Source of the DNA: Chitinophagales bacterium
Lineage (GTDB): Bacteria > Bacteroidota > Bacteroidia > Chitinophagales > S012-47
Length of the DNA stretch: 53,613 bases
Reading direction: 5' to 3'
Assembly: GCA_026981615.1 (NCBI GenBank)
Contig: JALSIH010000155.1
Coordinates: 1-53,613 of the forward strand
A program made the translations under genes and the position numbers. Below are positions 29,529 to 38,100 of this stretch, piece after piece. A model generated the notes under the pieces. It made no database searches. It was not told the DNA's origin and saw only the letters and a program-made list of their open reading frames with translations. Position 1 is the first letter of the stretch. Each line of letters opens with the position of its first letter.

Positions 29529-30043
29529 ACATTCTTGCAGGCATTGTAATGGGGTCTGACTCCGACCTCCCGGTCATGGAAAAAGCATCGGCTGTGCTCA
29601 GCGAACTGGGCATCCCCTTTGAACTCACGGTGGTCTCCGCACATCGGACACCCGCCCGCATGATGGAGTATGCAGCCGCAGCCCACAAGCGGGGGCTGAA
29701 AGTGCTCATTGCCGGTGCCGGTGGAGCCGCCCACCTGCCGGGAATGCTGGCGGCTGTTACGCCCCTGCCCGTAATCGGAGTGCCCGTCAAGTCTTCCAAC
29801 AGCATTGACGGATGGGACAGCATCTTGTCTATTCTGCAAATGCCATCGGGTGTGCCGGTGGCCACCGTAGCCCTGAACGGGGCCCGGAATGCGGGTATTC
29901 TGGCCGCCCAAATTCTGGCAGTGGCCGATGATGCCCTGCAGGAGAAACTGATCCTTTTTAAGAAAAGATTGAACGAGGAAGTAGAAGCAAAGGTAAAAAC
30001 GGTAAAGGAGAAAGGCTTTCCCAATGCCTTTGATGGCTTCTGA
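29525..30043 (+). CDS. purE: N5-carboxyaminoimidazole ribonucleotide mutase
   Basis: PurE class I converts N5-CAIR, the PurK product, to CAIR. The 172-residue protein has [12 protein letters not shown] near the N-terminus, the SAHRTPARM motif with the catalytic histidine and the [11 protein letters not shown] loop. Together with purC at 38-39 kb, three steps of purine synthesis lie in this window. No clear terminator follows on the plus strand. Confidence 0.96.
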   Translation: MNILAGIVMGSDSDLPVMEKASAVLSELGIPFELTVVSAHRTPARMMEYAAAAHKRGLKVLIAGAGGAAHLPGMLAAVTPLPVIGVPVKSSNSIDGWDSILSILQMPSGVPVATVALNGARNAGILAAQILAVADDALQEKLILFKKRLNEEVEAKVKTVKEKGFPNAFDGF

Positions 30044-30130
30044 AGAAGCAGTTCCTGACGGATTAACTTATTTCCTTTTTTAGAGTTTTGGCATCAGATT
30101 ACTTTCGTGATCTGCGAGATGGGGGGACAT

Positions 30131-30256
30131 CATCCAAAGCCCCGTCCGCTTTCTTCGCAAGCGTCCGTCTTTTTCCTTCCTCCGGCCCGTGAAAGCAAGC
30201 TTTCGGGCCTATGGAATGAAAAAGCCCCGGTCAATTTTTGACCGGGGCTTTGGATG
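30131..30256. repeat. 14-base inverted repeat overlapping the tRNA-Pro terminator
   Basis: CATCCAAAGCCCCG (30131-30144) is the exact reverse complement of CGGGGCTTTGGATG (30243-30256). The second arm is also one arm of the terminator at 30221-30251. Confidence 0.6.
30221..30251 (-). terminator. Terminator of the tRNA-Pro unit
   Basis: A perfect 14-bp stem (30221-30234 with 30238-30251) and three-base loop. On the minus strand the stem ends in a T-run (GGGGCTTTTTC), right after the tRNA. Confidence 0.85.
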
Positions 30257-30258
30257 AG

Positions 30259-30333
30259 TCGGGGTAGGCAGATTCGAACTGCCGGCCTCACGCCCCCCAG
30301 ACGTGCGCTCTAACCGGACTGAGCTATACCCCG
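30259..30333 (-). tRNA. tRNA-Pro (GGG)
   Basis: 75-base tRNA on the minus strand. Acceptor CGGGGTA pairs with TACCCCG, discriminator A; the anticodon loop CTGGGGG shows GGG. It has its own promoter box and terminator. Confidence 0.95.
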
Positions 30334-30344
30334 AATGCGGGCTG

Positions 30345-30352
30345 CAAATTTA
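30345..30352 (-). promoter_or_regulatory. -7 box (TAAATTTG) of tRNA-Pro
   Basis: Exact TAnnTTTG match ending 11 bases before the tRNA 5' end on the minus strand, so the unit is complete: box, tRNA, terminator. Confidence 0.65.
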
Positions 30353-30378
30353 CGAAGTGACGGCTTCTTTTTGAATTC

Positions 30379-31236
30379 TTACCCGATTTTCTTCTTTGCT
30401 TTCCACCTTCGATGGCTCCAAAGCCATAGAGGCGGATCATCACGAATTTCCTCTTCCAGTTTTTTTACGTAATCGGCTATAGGGTCTTTTTCGTCCAGCA
30501 GCTCAAAACGCAGGCGGTAATGCCCCCGTTTTACTTTGCTGAAGCGACCGAAGATGACGGCACTTTCGGTGCGGGCACTTAGTTTGTTCACGATGGAGTA
30601 AAAGGCCGTCTCCTGGCCGAGAAAGGAATACCAATTGCATTGAGCAGGATTGGAAGGTGACTGGTCATAAAGAATCAGAGTCAGGGTTTGTTTTTTCTTT
30701 TCGGCAAGCAAGCTGCGCCCCATTTCATTCTGCGGAATAAGCCGGCCCTTGTAACGTTTCCTTGAGGTTCTGAGCAGGCGATCGAATAAAGCTGACTTCA
30801 GCGGCCGGTACACAGCTTGATTAAAAAAAGGCGAGTGCTTGTAAAGCCCGATCTTGATGTATTCCCAGTTGGCATAATGACCGATCAGCAGGATAACGGA
30901 GCGTCCCTCGGCATAAATTTCGGCAAGCAATTCCTCTCCTTCAACTTGCAGGCGGTTTGCAAGTTTTTCGGGCGGTTGGGATATGCTTTTTATGTTTTCG
31001 AAAATAAGATCGGAGAAATGCCGGTAAAAACGCCTCCGGAATGTCTTCAACTCGTCATCCGGCTTTTCCGGGAAAGCACGGCTTAGGTTGGCTGATATTA
31101 CATGATATCGGTAGCGTAAGAGGTGTTCCAGAACAAATGCCAAAAGATCGCTCAAAAGATATAGGATCCGTATGGGCAGCAAGGAGAAAGCATAAATAAG
31201 GGAATACAGAAAATAGAAGCGGAAATTTTTCCACAT
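30379..31236 (-). CDS. LpxL/LpxM-type lipid A acyltransferase
   Basis: The 285-residue membrane-anchored protein has an N-terminal hydrophobic segment (about 8-35) and the acyltransferase motif H120-YANW-E125 (HX4E), then a region with LYDQSPSNP corresponding to the second substrate-binding motif. Family members move acyl chains onto lipid A precursors at the inner membrane. It follows the GWxTD gene by 11 bases on the minus strand, and both are likely one transcript. Specific chain or position is not readable; an ornithine-lipid or other lysophospholipid role is possible. Confidence 0.87.
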   Translation of the reverse strand: MWKNFRFYFLYSLIYAFSLLPIRILYLLSDLLAFVLEHLLRYRYHVISANLSRAFPEKPDDELKTFRRRFYRHFSDLIFENIKSISQPPEKLANRLQVEGEELLAEIYAEGRSVILLIGHYANWEYIKIGLYKHSPFFNQAVYRPLKSALFDRLLRTSRKRYKGRLIPQNEMGRSLLAEKKKQTLTLILYDQSPSNPAQCNWYSFLGQETAFYSIVNKLSARTESAVIFGRFSKVKRGHYRLRFELLDEKDPIADYVKKLEEEIRDDPPLWLWSHRRWKAKKKIG

Positions 31237-31247
31237 GCAATGATCTT

Positions 31248-32732
31248 TTATTGATCTCTGAAAAGTTCGTCATTGGAATTCCCGAATGTACCGGGTCGCT
31301 CCTGTTTGTCGAGGCCGGGTGTTATATTGAACGCATTTCGAACAACGAGTTCCCAGTTTTGATTTTTTAGCTCTCCCGTAGCATTAGAGTGGATTAATTC
31401 AAAATTATTGCTGATCAGATCGGTTGCTTTAAATACAAAGAAGACATTGGTTTCTCCGAAGGGGGTGCGGTTGTATCGCCAGATTTCATACGGATTTGCA
31501 TCTGTCTCATATTTTGATTCGAATCGTTCGTCCGGTTCGCCATACTCCAGATACACCCGCCCGCGGTCGGTTTCATAGCTTCTGCGATTCATTATTGCGA
31601 ATTCATTCTTCACAAAAGCAAGTCTTTTTTTGTACTGATTCCAGGCTTTTTCCGGTGCTTCAAGGTTGCGGTTTGACCAGAAATGAAAGAAGAACTGGCG
31701 TATGAGTTCCGTGTCGCCTTTTGCAAGGACTGTGTTAATTGCCTGGGCTTCGAGGTTGCTGGCAACCGGCTTCAGTGAGTTGAGATACCAGTCTAACTCA
31801 TCAGAGGGCAGAAGGCCGGCAAAAGTGGAGTCAATATTTATATTCCTGCTGGCTGCTTCATGGCCGGGTTCCTCCTCTATCTCCGAATTGCGGTAAAAAA
31901 CCATCTCATTGCCGGTAATCAGATGGTTCTCCCGGTTTCGTGCTTCGAGCAGAAGGCGATAAGTGCCTCGGGGGAGGTCCTTGATTTGCAGGCTTCCGAG
32001 TATCGGATTCACGGCCGCACCTTTAATTTTTGTAAATGCGAATAGCCCGACTACCGGTTGCTTACTTGCCAGCGGATAGATGCCATAGGTGATCAGGATA
32101 TCTTCATCCAGGTAGTCCTCGTCAAGATTATATATCTCCGTATAAAACTGAAGGTCCTTTGCTGCGGCCGGATAATAGTTTACAAAGTGCGGATAGAGAA
32201 TAAGCCCGTTCTTTTTGAAGGTATGTTCTTTCGTACTTGTAGTTACACTGTCCAGCAAGCGAAAATCCGAGAGTGCTACAGCTCCCGGCTCAAAGTTCAT
32301 GTTGAGTGAATCAGGAGGATAACGGGTGATACGATCGGGGTTGTGGAGGTCTTTCAGTTTTATTTCCACATTGTAGCGCCCGTTTGGCAGTACGATCCTC
32401 CGCATGGCAATCAGGTGGAAGTTCTCAGGATTGTCGGGAAATAGCGGAGGAGAAGTCAGGTCTACCTTGTCATAGGTGATTACTTTGTCATTTTGAAGAA
32501 AAAGGATGGTGAATTCGATACCGGCACTTTTCATGCCTCCTTGCTCTTTGAAAGTCAGCGTAGAAGCATCTGCCGAGATCAGTACTTCTACAAAGGGGGT
32601 TTCCGAAGGGGTGTTGTAGCGGTTGATTTCAAACCAGCACTTAATTTCTCCGTTTTTAAGTTCCTGACCTCTTAATGGCGGCACAAGGGCAAAGGTCAAT
32701 AACAGTAAAGTGAAAATTCTCGAAATACTCAT
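31248..32732 (-). CDS. GWxTD domain protein, secreted
   Basis: The 494-residue protein has a signal peptide (1-22, FTLLLLTFALVPPLRGQ), a beta-rich N-terminal half and a C-terminal GWxTD-type domain: ETDRGRVYLEYGEPDER followed by PYEIWRYNR and VFFVFKATD. The defining GWxTD is changed to SYETD here, but the surrounding pattern is clear. The family is known from Bacteroidota and related phyla and is of unknown role. It heads a two-gene unit with the acyltransferase and diverges from wbqC with abutting promoter boxes. Confidence 0.85.
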   Translation of the reverse strand: MSISRIFTLLLLTFALVPPLRGQELKNGEIKCWFEINRYNTPSETPFVEVLISADASTLTFKEQGGMKSAGIEFTILFLQNDKVITYDKVDLTSPPLFPDNPENFHLIAMRRIVLPNGRYNVEIKLKDLHNPDRITRYPPDSLNMNFEPGAVALSDFRLLDSVTTSTKEHTFKKNGLILYPHFVNYYPAAAKDLQFYTEIYNLDEDYLDEDILITYGIYPLASKQPVVGLFAFTKIKGAAVNPILGSLQIKDLPRGTYRLLLEARNRENHLITGNEMVFYRNSEIEEEPGHEAASRNINIDSTFAGLLPSDELDWYLNSLKPVASNLEAQAINTVLAKGDTELIRQFFFHFWSNRNLEAPEKAWNQYKKRLAFVKNEFAIMNRRSYETDRGRVYLEYGEPDERFESKYETDANPYEIWRYNRTPFGETNVFFVFKATDLISNNFELIHSNATGELKNQNWELVVRNAFNITPGLDKQERPGTFGNSNDELFRDQ

Positions 32733-32785
32733 GAATTGGTATAGCTTGTCAGTAAACTAAGGTAATTAAGATCGTTCAATTAAAA

Positions 32786-32801
32786 TAAGTTTGCAAAAGT
32801 A
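32786..32801. promoter_or_regulatory. Back-to-back divergent -7 boxes
   Basis: TAAGTTTG on the plus strand (32786-32793) directly abuts TACTTTTG on the minus strand (32801-32794). The first would serve the WbqC gene (ATG 32811), the second the GWxTD gene (ATG 32732). Confidence 0.55.
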
Positions 32802-32810
32802 AATTTCAAA

Positions 32811-33467
32811 ATGAAAAGCAATACGGAAACCGGGCGGGGAGGCATACTGATTGAGACAATGTATCTCCCTCCGGTGCAGGTAATGGCTGCCATCATAAGA
32901 GCAGGCGTGCTTTTTCTGGAAGCAAATGAACATTATCAAAAGCGCTCCTATCGCAACCGCTGCCATATTGCCGGGCCGCAGGGGATTCAGCGTTTGAGCA
33001 TACCTCTCAAGGGTGGCAGGAATACGCACATGCCCATCAGAGAGCTGCGCATCAGCGATGCTTTTGACTGGCGACACCGGCATTTGCAGGCACTGAGAAC
33101 ATCCTACGGCAGGGCTCCGTTTTTTGACCATTACATGCCTGAATTGGAAGCCCTGATGCAAAAAAAATATTTCTTTTTGTTCGATTTGAACCGTGCATTG
33201 CTGGAATGGCTCTGCCGTTCTTTTGACTGTGAAATAAGAATTTATGAGACAGAAGCCTTTGGTCGGGCTCCGGATGCACTGGACTTGCGGGGGAAATTTC
33301 ATCCGGGCTATGCCCCCGCATTGGCATCCATGCCCACCTATTATCAGGTCTTTGCCGAGCGAAACGGCTTTATCCCGGGCCTTAGTGCCCTTGACCTGCT
33401 TTTTCACCTGGGCCCCGAGTCCCTGCTTTATTTAAAGCAGTTGCGGCTATCGGATTTTAACCTGTAG
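32811..33467 (+). CDS. WbqC-like family protein
   Basis: The 218-residue cytoplasmic protein matches the WbqC family by MYLPPVQVMAAI, then EANEHYQKRSYRNRCHIAG and LSIPLKGGRN. WbqC proteins occur in O-antigen clusters of some bacteria and, in Bacteroidota, as single core genes; the reaction is not settled. No polysaccharide genes are near, so no pathway can be assigned. The ATG lies 17 bases after a promoter box. Confidence 0.83.
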   Translation: MKSNTETGRGGILIETMYLPPVQVMAAIIRAGVLFLEANEHYQKRSYRNRCHIAGPQGIQRLSIPLKGGRNTHMPIRELRISDAFDWRHRHLQALRTSYGRAPFFDHYMPELEALMQKKYFFLFDLNRALLEWLCRSFDCEIRIYETEAFGRAPDALDLRGKFHPGYAPALASMPTYYQVFAERNGFIPGLSALDLLFHLGPESLLYLKQLRLSDFNL

Positions 33468-33509
33468 AAGACAAAGCCTTCCCAACTTTTACCGTAATTT
33501 CGTGCTCAC

Positions 33510-35603
33510 ATGAAAAGGATGCTGATTTTTGTTTTTGCTCTTATACCGGCCCTCATGCAGGGTCGGGCACAGTCGTCTTTTGATCGCGGATTTATCGATA
33601 TAGGACAGATCGGATTCTCGTTGACCAATGCAGGCACGGTAGGCTGGCCCGATGTGCGCAACAATCCCCAAGGTCCGCCATCCATGGAATATCCGCTTAA
33701 CTCCGGAATTGAGCACCTCTTCGAAGGCGGCCTGTGGATCGGTGCCAAAGTGAACGGGCAGACAGCCGTCTCTACCGCCTCTGTGGACTTCCCGACCGGA
33801 TATACCACCGGTGCATCGGGCTTTGAATTTACGGCTGAAATCGGGCAGCGCATCCGCCAGCGATCGACATTGACCAACAGCGATTATTTTGCTTTCGATG
33901 CCGTGTCGCACCAAGATATGGTGATGGACTTTTCGGACCGAAATGCCATTGTTCCGGGTACCTCGATACCGATCGACAATCATGATCTGCCGCTGGGGGC
34001 TCAGGTACACCTTGAGGCATATGCATGGAATTTTTCCTTTGCCGACTTCTTCGTTATTCTGGATATTACCATCACAAATACTTCTACCTCTACCTGGGAT
34101 TCGGTGTATTTCGGATACTGGACGGACATGGTGGTGCGAAATATCAATGTGGCCACCGATGGCGGTGCCGCTTTCTTTAACAAAGGTGCCGGAGGATACA
34201 TAGACTCGCTCTTTGCCATCTATGCCTTTGACGTAACGGGGGATCCGGGTTATACCAATTCCTATGGGGCTTCACAGTTTCTGGGTCTTGAATGGCGCGA
34301 TCGCTTTGTACATCCCAACACGGCAGCCGACCTGGTCAATGAAGGTTTTCCGCGACCGAAAGTCAATGCCAATTTCTGGGTCTTTCGTCAGTTTGACGGC
34401 AGCCAGTTCGGGGCTCCGGCCAATGATATTGAGCGCTATGAAAAGATGTCGAAGGGGCTCAATTTCAAAGATGCTGCATTGGTTGAGTTTCTTCAGGAGC
34501 CCAACAACCGGACACAACTGCTTTCCTTCGGCCCCCTCCAGTCGGTGGAGCCGGGCGAGACCGTAAAGCTGGCATGGGGCTTTGTATGTGCCCGCCAGCT
34601 TGAAACCGGGGCGGCCACAGGCCCTGAAATGGATACGCGCTATGCCCAGACTGAGCTTCGTGAGCATCTGGGCTGGTCGCAAAGAACCTATTTCGGAGAA
34701 GACCTCAACGGAAACGGAGCACTTGACCCCGGTGAGGATATTGACGGTGACGGAGTGCTGGATCGCTATATCCTGCCCGAGCCGCCTGCCGACCCGAAAG
34801 TGCATATCGTAAGTGATGACGGGAAAATTAAAATATACTGGGATGCAGCCTCCGAAGAGTCCATCGACCCTGTGAGCAAAGTAAAAGATTTTGAAGGGTA
34901 TCGTATCTATCGCACCAACCCCGGTGATGACCGGCAGGCCAACCTTGACAAGGAATTAAACCTCATTGCCCAGTTTGACAGGGAAGCGAATGAGATCGGC
35001 TTTAACAATGGATTTGATGCCATACGCCTGAATGAGCCGCTTACTTTTGAAGGCGATAGCACCGTATATACGTATCTCTTCGAGCTGGACAATGTGCTCA
35101 ACGGATGGCAATATGAAATTGTAGTGACGGCCTTCGACCGGGGCAACCGGGAGCTCAATATCCCTTCTCTGGAATCCAGTTTTGTAGCGAATTCTTTCAG
35201 GGTATGGAGCGGCACTCCGGTAAATGAAAGCCCTACCGCCCAGGAAATCGGGGTCTATCCCAATCCCTATATTATCAATGCCGCCTGGGACGGAAGTACA
35301 CCCCAAACTCGAAAACTCTATTTCTACAACCTGCCTGCCCGTTGTGAAATCACGGTGTATACCGTTTCGGGGGATGTAGTAGCCGTAATCGACCACGATG
35401 CGGCAAGCTACCGGGGCGAAGATATTCAGTGGTTTGCTAATTTTGGAGGAGCAGCCGAAAAACGGATTACACCCGGAGGAGAACATGCCTGGGATATTCT
35501 GACCAACAGCAAACAAACCATCACACAGGGTCTTTATCTTTTCACGGTCAAAGACCTCAGTACAGGCGTTTCCTATCCGGGGAGATTTGCTGTACTGAAA
35601 TAA
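33510..35603 (+). CDS. Large secreted protein with EF-hand-like loop and T9SS-like C-terminus
   Basis: A 697-residue protein with a signal peptide (1-20, cut after GRAQ). The body is beta-rich and acidic. A repeated Asp/Asn-rich segment at about 398-420 (DLNGNGALDPG, then DIDGDGVLDRY) looks like two calcium-binding loops of the EF-hand/dockerin kind. A fibronectin III-like part follows (KIYWDAASEESIDPV, then GYRIYRTN). The C-terminal part starts at IGVYPNPYIINA and ends GRFAVLK, like a divergent T9SS type A sorting domain. It probably is exported to the surface. The specific role is unknown. It is followed by another secreted protein 34 bases later. Confidence 0.82.
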   Translation: MKRMLIFVFALIPALMQGRAQSSFDRGFIDIGQIGFSLTNAGTVGWPDVRNNPQGPPSMEYPLNSGIEHLFEGGLWIGAKVNGQTAVSTASVDFPTGYTTGASGFEFTAEIGQRIRQRSTLTNSDYFAFDAVSHQDMVMDFSDRNAIVPGTSIPIDNHDLPLGAQVHLEAYAWNFSFADFFVILDITITNTSTSTWDSVYFGYWTDMVVRNINVATDGGAAFFNKGAGGYIDSLFAIYAFDVTGDPGYTNSYGASQFLGLEWRDRFVHPNTAADLVNEGFPRPKVNANFWVFRQFDGSQFGAPANDIERYEKMSKGLNFKDAALVEFLQEPNNRTQLLSFGPLQSVEPGETVKLAWGFVCARQLETGAATGPEMDTRYAQTELREHLGWSQRTYFGEDLNGNGALDPGEDIDGDGVLDRYILPEPPADPKVHIVSDDGKIKIYWDAASEESIDPVSKVKDFEGYRIYRTNPGDDRQANLDKELNLIAQFDREANEIGFNNGFDAIRLNEPLTFEGDSTVYTYLFELDNVLNGWQYEIVVTAFDRGNRELNIPSLESSFVANSFRVWSGTPVNESPTAQEIGVYPNPYIINAAWDGSTPQTRKLYFYNLPARCEITVYTVSGDVVAVIDHDAASYRGEDIQWFANFGGAAEKRITPGGEHAWDILTNSKQTITQGLYLFTVKDLSTGVSYPGRFAVLK

Positions 35604-35637
35604 TTTAATTCGTATCAACTAAAAAAGGAACAACGAC

Positions 35638-38046
35638 ATGAGGAAGAACTTACTTTTATTGATTGCAATGACGCTCGTTTTGAGCCTCGGAGCTCAAAAC
35701 TATCCCCTGGTAAAAATTTCCGATATTCAGAAAGTATCGGACCAGGATCTGGCCAATGGCAACGATGCCTCTCCGAAAATAGGTGATACCGTAGAGGTGG
35801 AAGGCATTGTCACCTTCGATCCCTGTGTCTACGGCCTGAGTGCCACGAGCCGAAAGGGAACCTGGCTGCAGGACCCGGATACCGGTGCATGGAATGGCAT
35901 TCACGTACTTATTGATCCGGGTGCTATTGGCGGAGGAATGACCATGGCCGATCTGGACCTGGCTACCAAGTTTTTCGATAATTTCAAAAAAGGCAATAAG
36001 GTGCATTGCACCGGTATTGTTTCGGCCTTCTCAAACAACACACAGATTGTTCTTCTGCCGGTTGAAACCCAAATTGTAGGGCTCTCTTCGGTACCCGCCC
36101 CTCATCTGACGACCGTAGATACCTTTATGAAAAGCGATGGGGGCGGGGGACAGATCCCCCAGCTCACCACGGGCGAGCAGTACGAAGGTGTGCTGGTTGA
36201 ATTTCGCAATGTCACCATTGTGGATGTAGCCACTTTTGCCGGAGGTACGCGTATCAACTGGACCCTCCAGGATGAAAAAGGCAACGAAATCCGTGTGCGG
36301 GATGTATCCGGATGGTTTAGAAATGACGAAAACGACAACTATTGCAAAGACACCACGGAGACTCCGTGGGTGTTTCCGCTGCCCAACGAAGGCAGTCAGC
36401 TCTCATGGTTCAGAGGAATCATCCTGGACTATGCTCTGGGCGGAGAAAGGCAGTATTGGATTGCTCCGCGAGACACCAATGACATTGGCCCGCTCGTGGC
36501 CGCTGCCCCGGTTGTGCGAAAAGTGACCCGCATGCCCGTACAGGCCACTTCTTCGAATTCGGTTACCATCACGGCTACCATTGTTGATCCGGACGGTAGC
36601 GTTGCCAAAGCCGACCTTTTCTTCTCCAAGGGGCAGGGCAATACCAATTTCACACGGCTGCCAATGATTAATGTGCAAAACAATGACTGGAGTTCAAGCA
36701 TTCCTCCGAGCGGCCAGGACGGAGCCATTATGAATTTCTGGATACGTGCCATCGACAATTCGGGCGATACCACGGATTATCCGTTTACCGGGGCTACCAA
36801 TATGAATTATATCACATTGGATGACGGAATCAATGAAATCAAAGATTTGCAATATACCATTGCCAACGGACCTTCCATTTGGGCAGGCGATTCACTGACG
36901 GATATGAGCATTCATGCGGTGGTCACATCAACCCAGGAGCCCTATGACCTCGGACTCATTGCCGTTCAGGATTCGCGCGACCCTTTCTCCGGTATCATTT
37001 TGCAGCGTGTAACGGGTGATCAGCTGGGCGATCTGAGGCGCGGAGACTCCATTCTTCTCAAAACAGGCCTGGTAAGTGAGGTGTTTGGTGTCACCAATCT
37101 GAGTTATGTGCAATATGAGCTGCTGGGCAAAACAAATGTGCCCGAAGCGGTTACCGGTCTCAGTCCCGACAGCATTGCCGCAGGCGTTTTCGACCAGGCC
37201 GAAGCATATGAAGCCATGTTTGTGAAGTTTAACGATGCCTTTGTGGTAGATACCAACGCAGACGGCCCGAACAGCAACTTCGGGGAATGGGCCATCAATA
37301 CAAGTCTGACCCCGGGCAGCGGACTGCGTGTGGATGACCTCTCAAATGACATACCTTTCGGCTTTAATGTCGACAGCATGAGCATGGGCCAGCAGCTCGA
37401 CTATATTCAGGGCATTCTCTGGTACAGTTTCGGAAACTACAAATTGGAGCCCCGCAACCAGTCGGATATTGCAGGATATAATACGGAATATCCGAAACGC
37501 ATCACTTTGTTCAGCTTTCTCGGCCTCGGGCCGGGCGGAACGGATGTGATACTCAACATCGACAACGACAACAATCTCATTTATACCACGGACCCCCTGC
37601 CTGCCGGCACGGATATCAGCAATCTGGCGCCCTACATCGAATATGAAGGCGAGAGCCTGACCCCAGGCAGCGGAGTGGCTCAGGACTTCAGCGATACGGT
37701 GTACTATACCGTAACGGCACCGGTGGATGCTTCGAGCCGTACCTATGCCGTCATTGTGGATCTGGCCGTGGGTATCGGACTGCCGGAGGGGCTGAAGGCC
37801 CTTTCCATTCTGCCCAACCCCGGCAACGGCATTTTTAATCTGAATCTGGAGGTCAATGAAGCGGCTGCATACAGGGTATATGTTTATTCGATGACCGGAC
37901 GCGAATTGCTTGGCCGTAACTGGAGTGTGAACCCCGGCAGCAACCGTCTGAGCCTTGACCTCAGTGAGCTGGGGGCAGGCATGTATCTGATCCGGCTGGA
38001 AGGGGCCGGTGGCAGCATCAGCCGCAAGCTGCAGATTGTGAGATAG
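35638..38046 (+). CDS. Secreted multidomain protein with T9SS type A sorting domain
   Basis: An 802-residue protein with a signal peptide (1-19, cut near LGAQ). It begins with an OB-fold-like module (GDTVEVEGIVTFDP, then GNKVHCTGIVSAF), repeated later around residues 420-620 (GDSILLKTGLVSEVFG, FNDAFVVDTNADGPN), with Ig-like parts between. The C-terminal domain (about 725-802; LSILPNPGNGIFN, then GAGMYLIRLEG and SRKLQIVR) is a clear T9SS type A signal. Such OB-fold modules occur in secreted nuclease-associated proteins, but no nuclease domain is present here, so function is open. AAGGA lies about nine bases before the ATG. A terminator follows. Confidence 0.87.
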   Translation: MRKNLLLLIAMTLVLSLGAQNYPLVKISDIQKVSDQDLANGNDASPKIGDTVEVEGIVTFDPCVYGLSATSRKGTWLQDPDTGAWNGIHVLIDPGAIGGGMTMADLDLATKFFDNFKKGNKVHCTGIVSAFSNNTQIVLLPVETQIVGLSSVPAPHLTTVDTFMKSDGGGGQIPQLTTGEQYEGVLVEFRNVTIVDVATFAGGTRINWTLQDEKGNEIRVRDVSGWFRNDENDNYCKDTTETPWVFPLPNEGSQLSWFRGIILDYALGGERQYWIAPRDTNDIGPLVAAAPVVRKVTRMPVQATSSNSVTITATIVDPDGSVAKADLFFSKGQGNTNFTRLPMINVQNNDWSSSIPPSGQDGAIMNFWIRAIDNSGDTTDYPFTGATNMNYITLDDGINEIKDLQYTIANGPSIWAGDSLTDMSIHAVVTSTQEPYDLGLIAVQDSRDPFSGIILQRVTGDQLGDLRRGDSILLKTGLVSEVFGVTNLSYVQYELLGKTNVPEAVTGLSPDSIAAGVFDQAEAYEAMFVKFNDAFVVDTNADGPNSNFGEWAINTSLTPGSGLRVDDLSNDIPFGFNVDSMSMGQQLDYIQGILWYSFGNYKLEPRNQSDIAGYNTEYPKRITLFSFLGLGPGGTDVILNIDNDNNLIYTTDPLPAGTDISNLAPYIEYEGESLTPGSGVAQDFSDTVYYTVTAPVDASSRTYAVIVDLAVGIGLPEGLKALSILPNPGNGIFNLNLEVNEAAAYRVYVYSMTGRELLGRNWSVNPGSNRLSLDLSELGAGMYLIRLEGAGGSISRKLQIVR

Positions 38047-38068
38047 AGAAAAATCACTAAAAGTAAAG

Positions 38069-38100
38069 GCCCGGACCCGGTATGGGATCCGGGCTTTTTT
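38069..38100 (+). terminator. Terminator after the T9SS protein
   Basis: GCCCGGA (38069-38075) pairs with TCCGGGC (38088-38094), followed by six T (38095-38100). The T-run overlaps the purC stop codon on the other strand. Confidence 0.8.
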
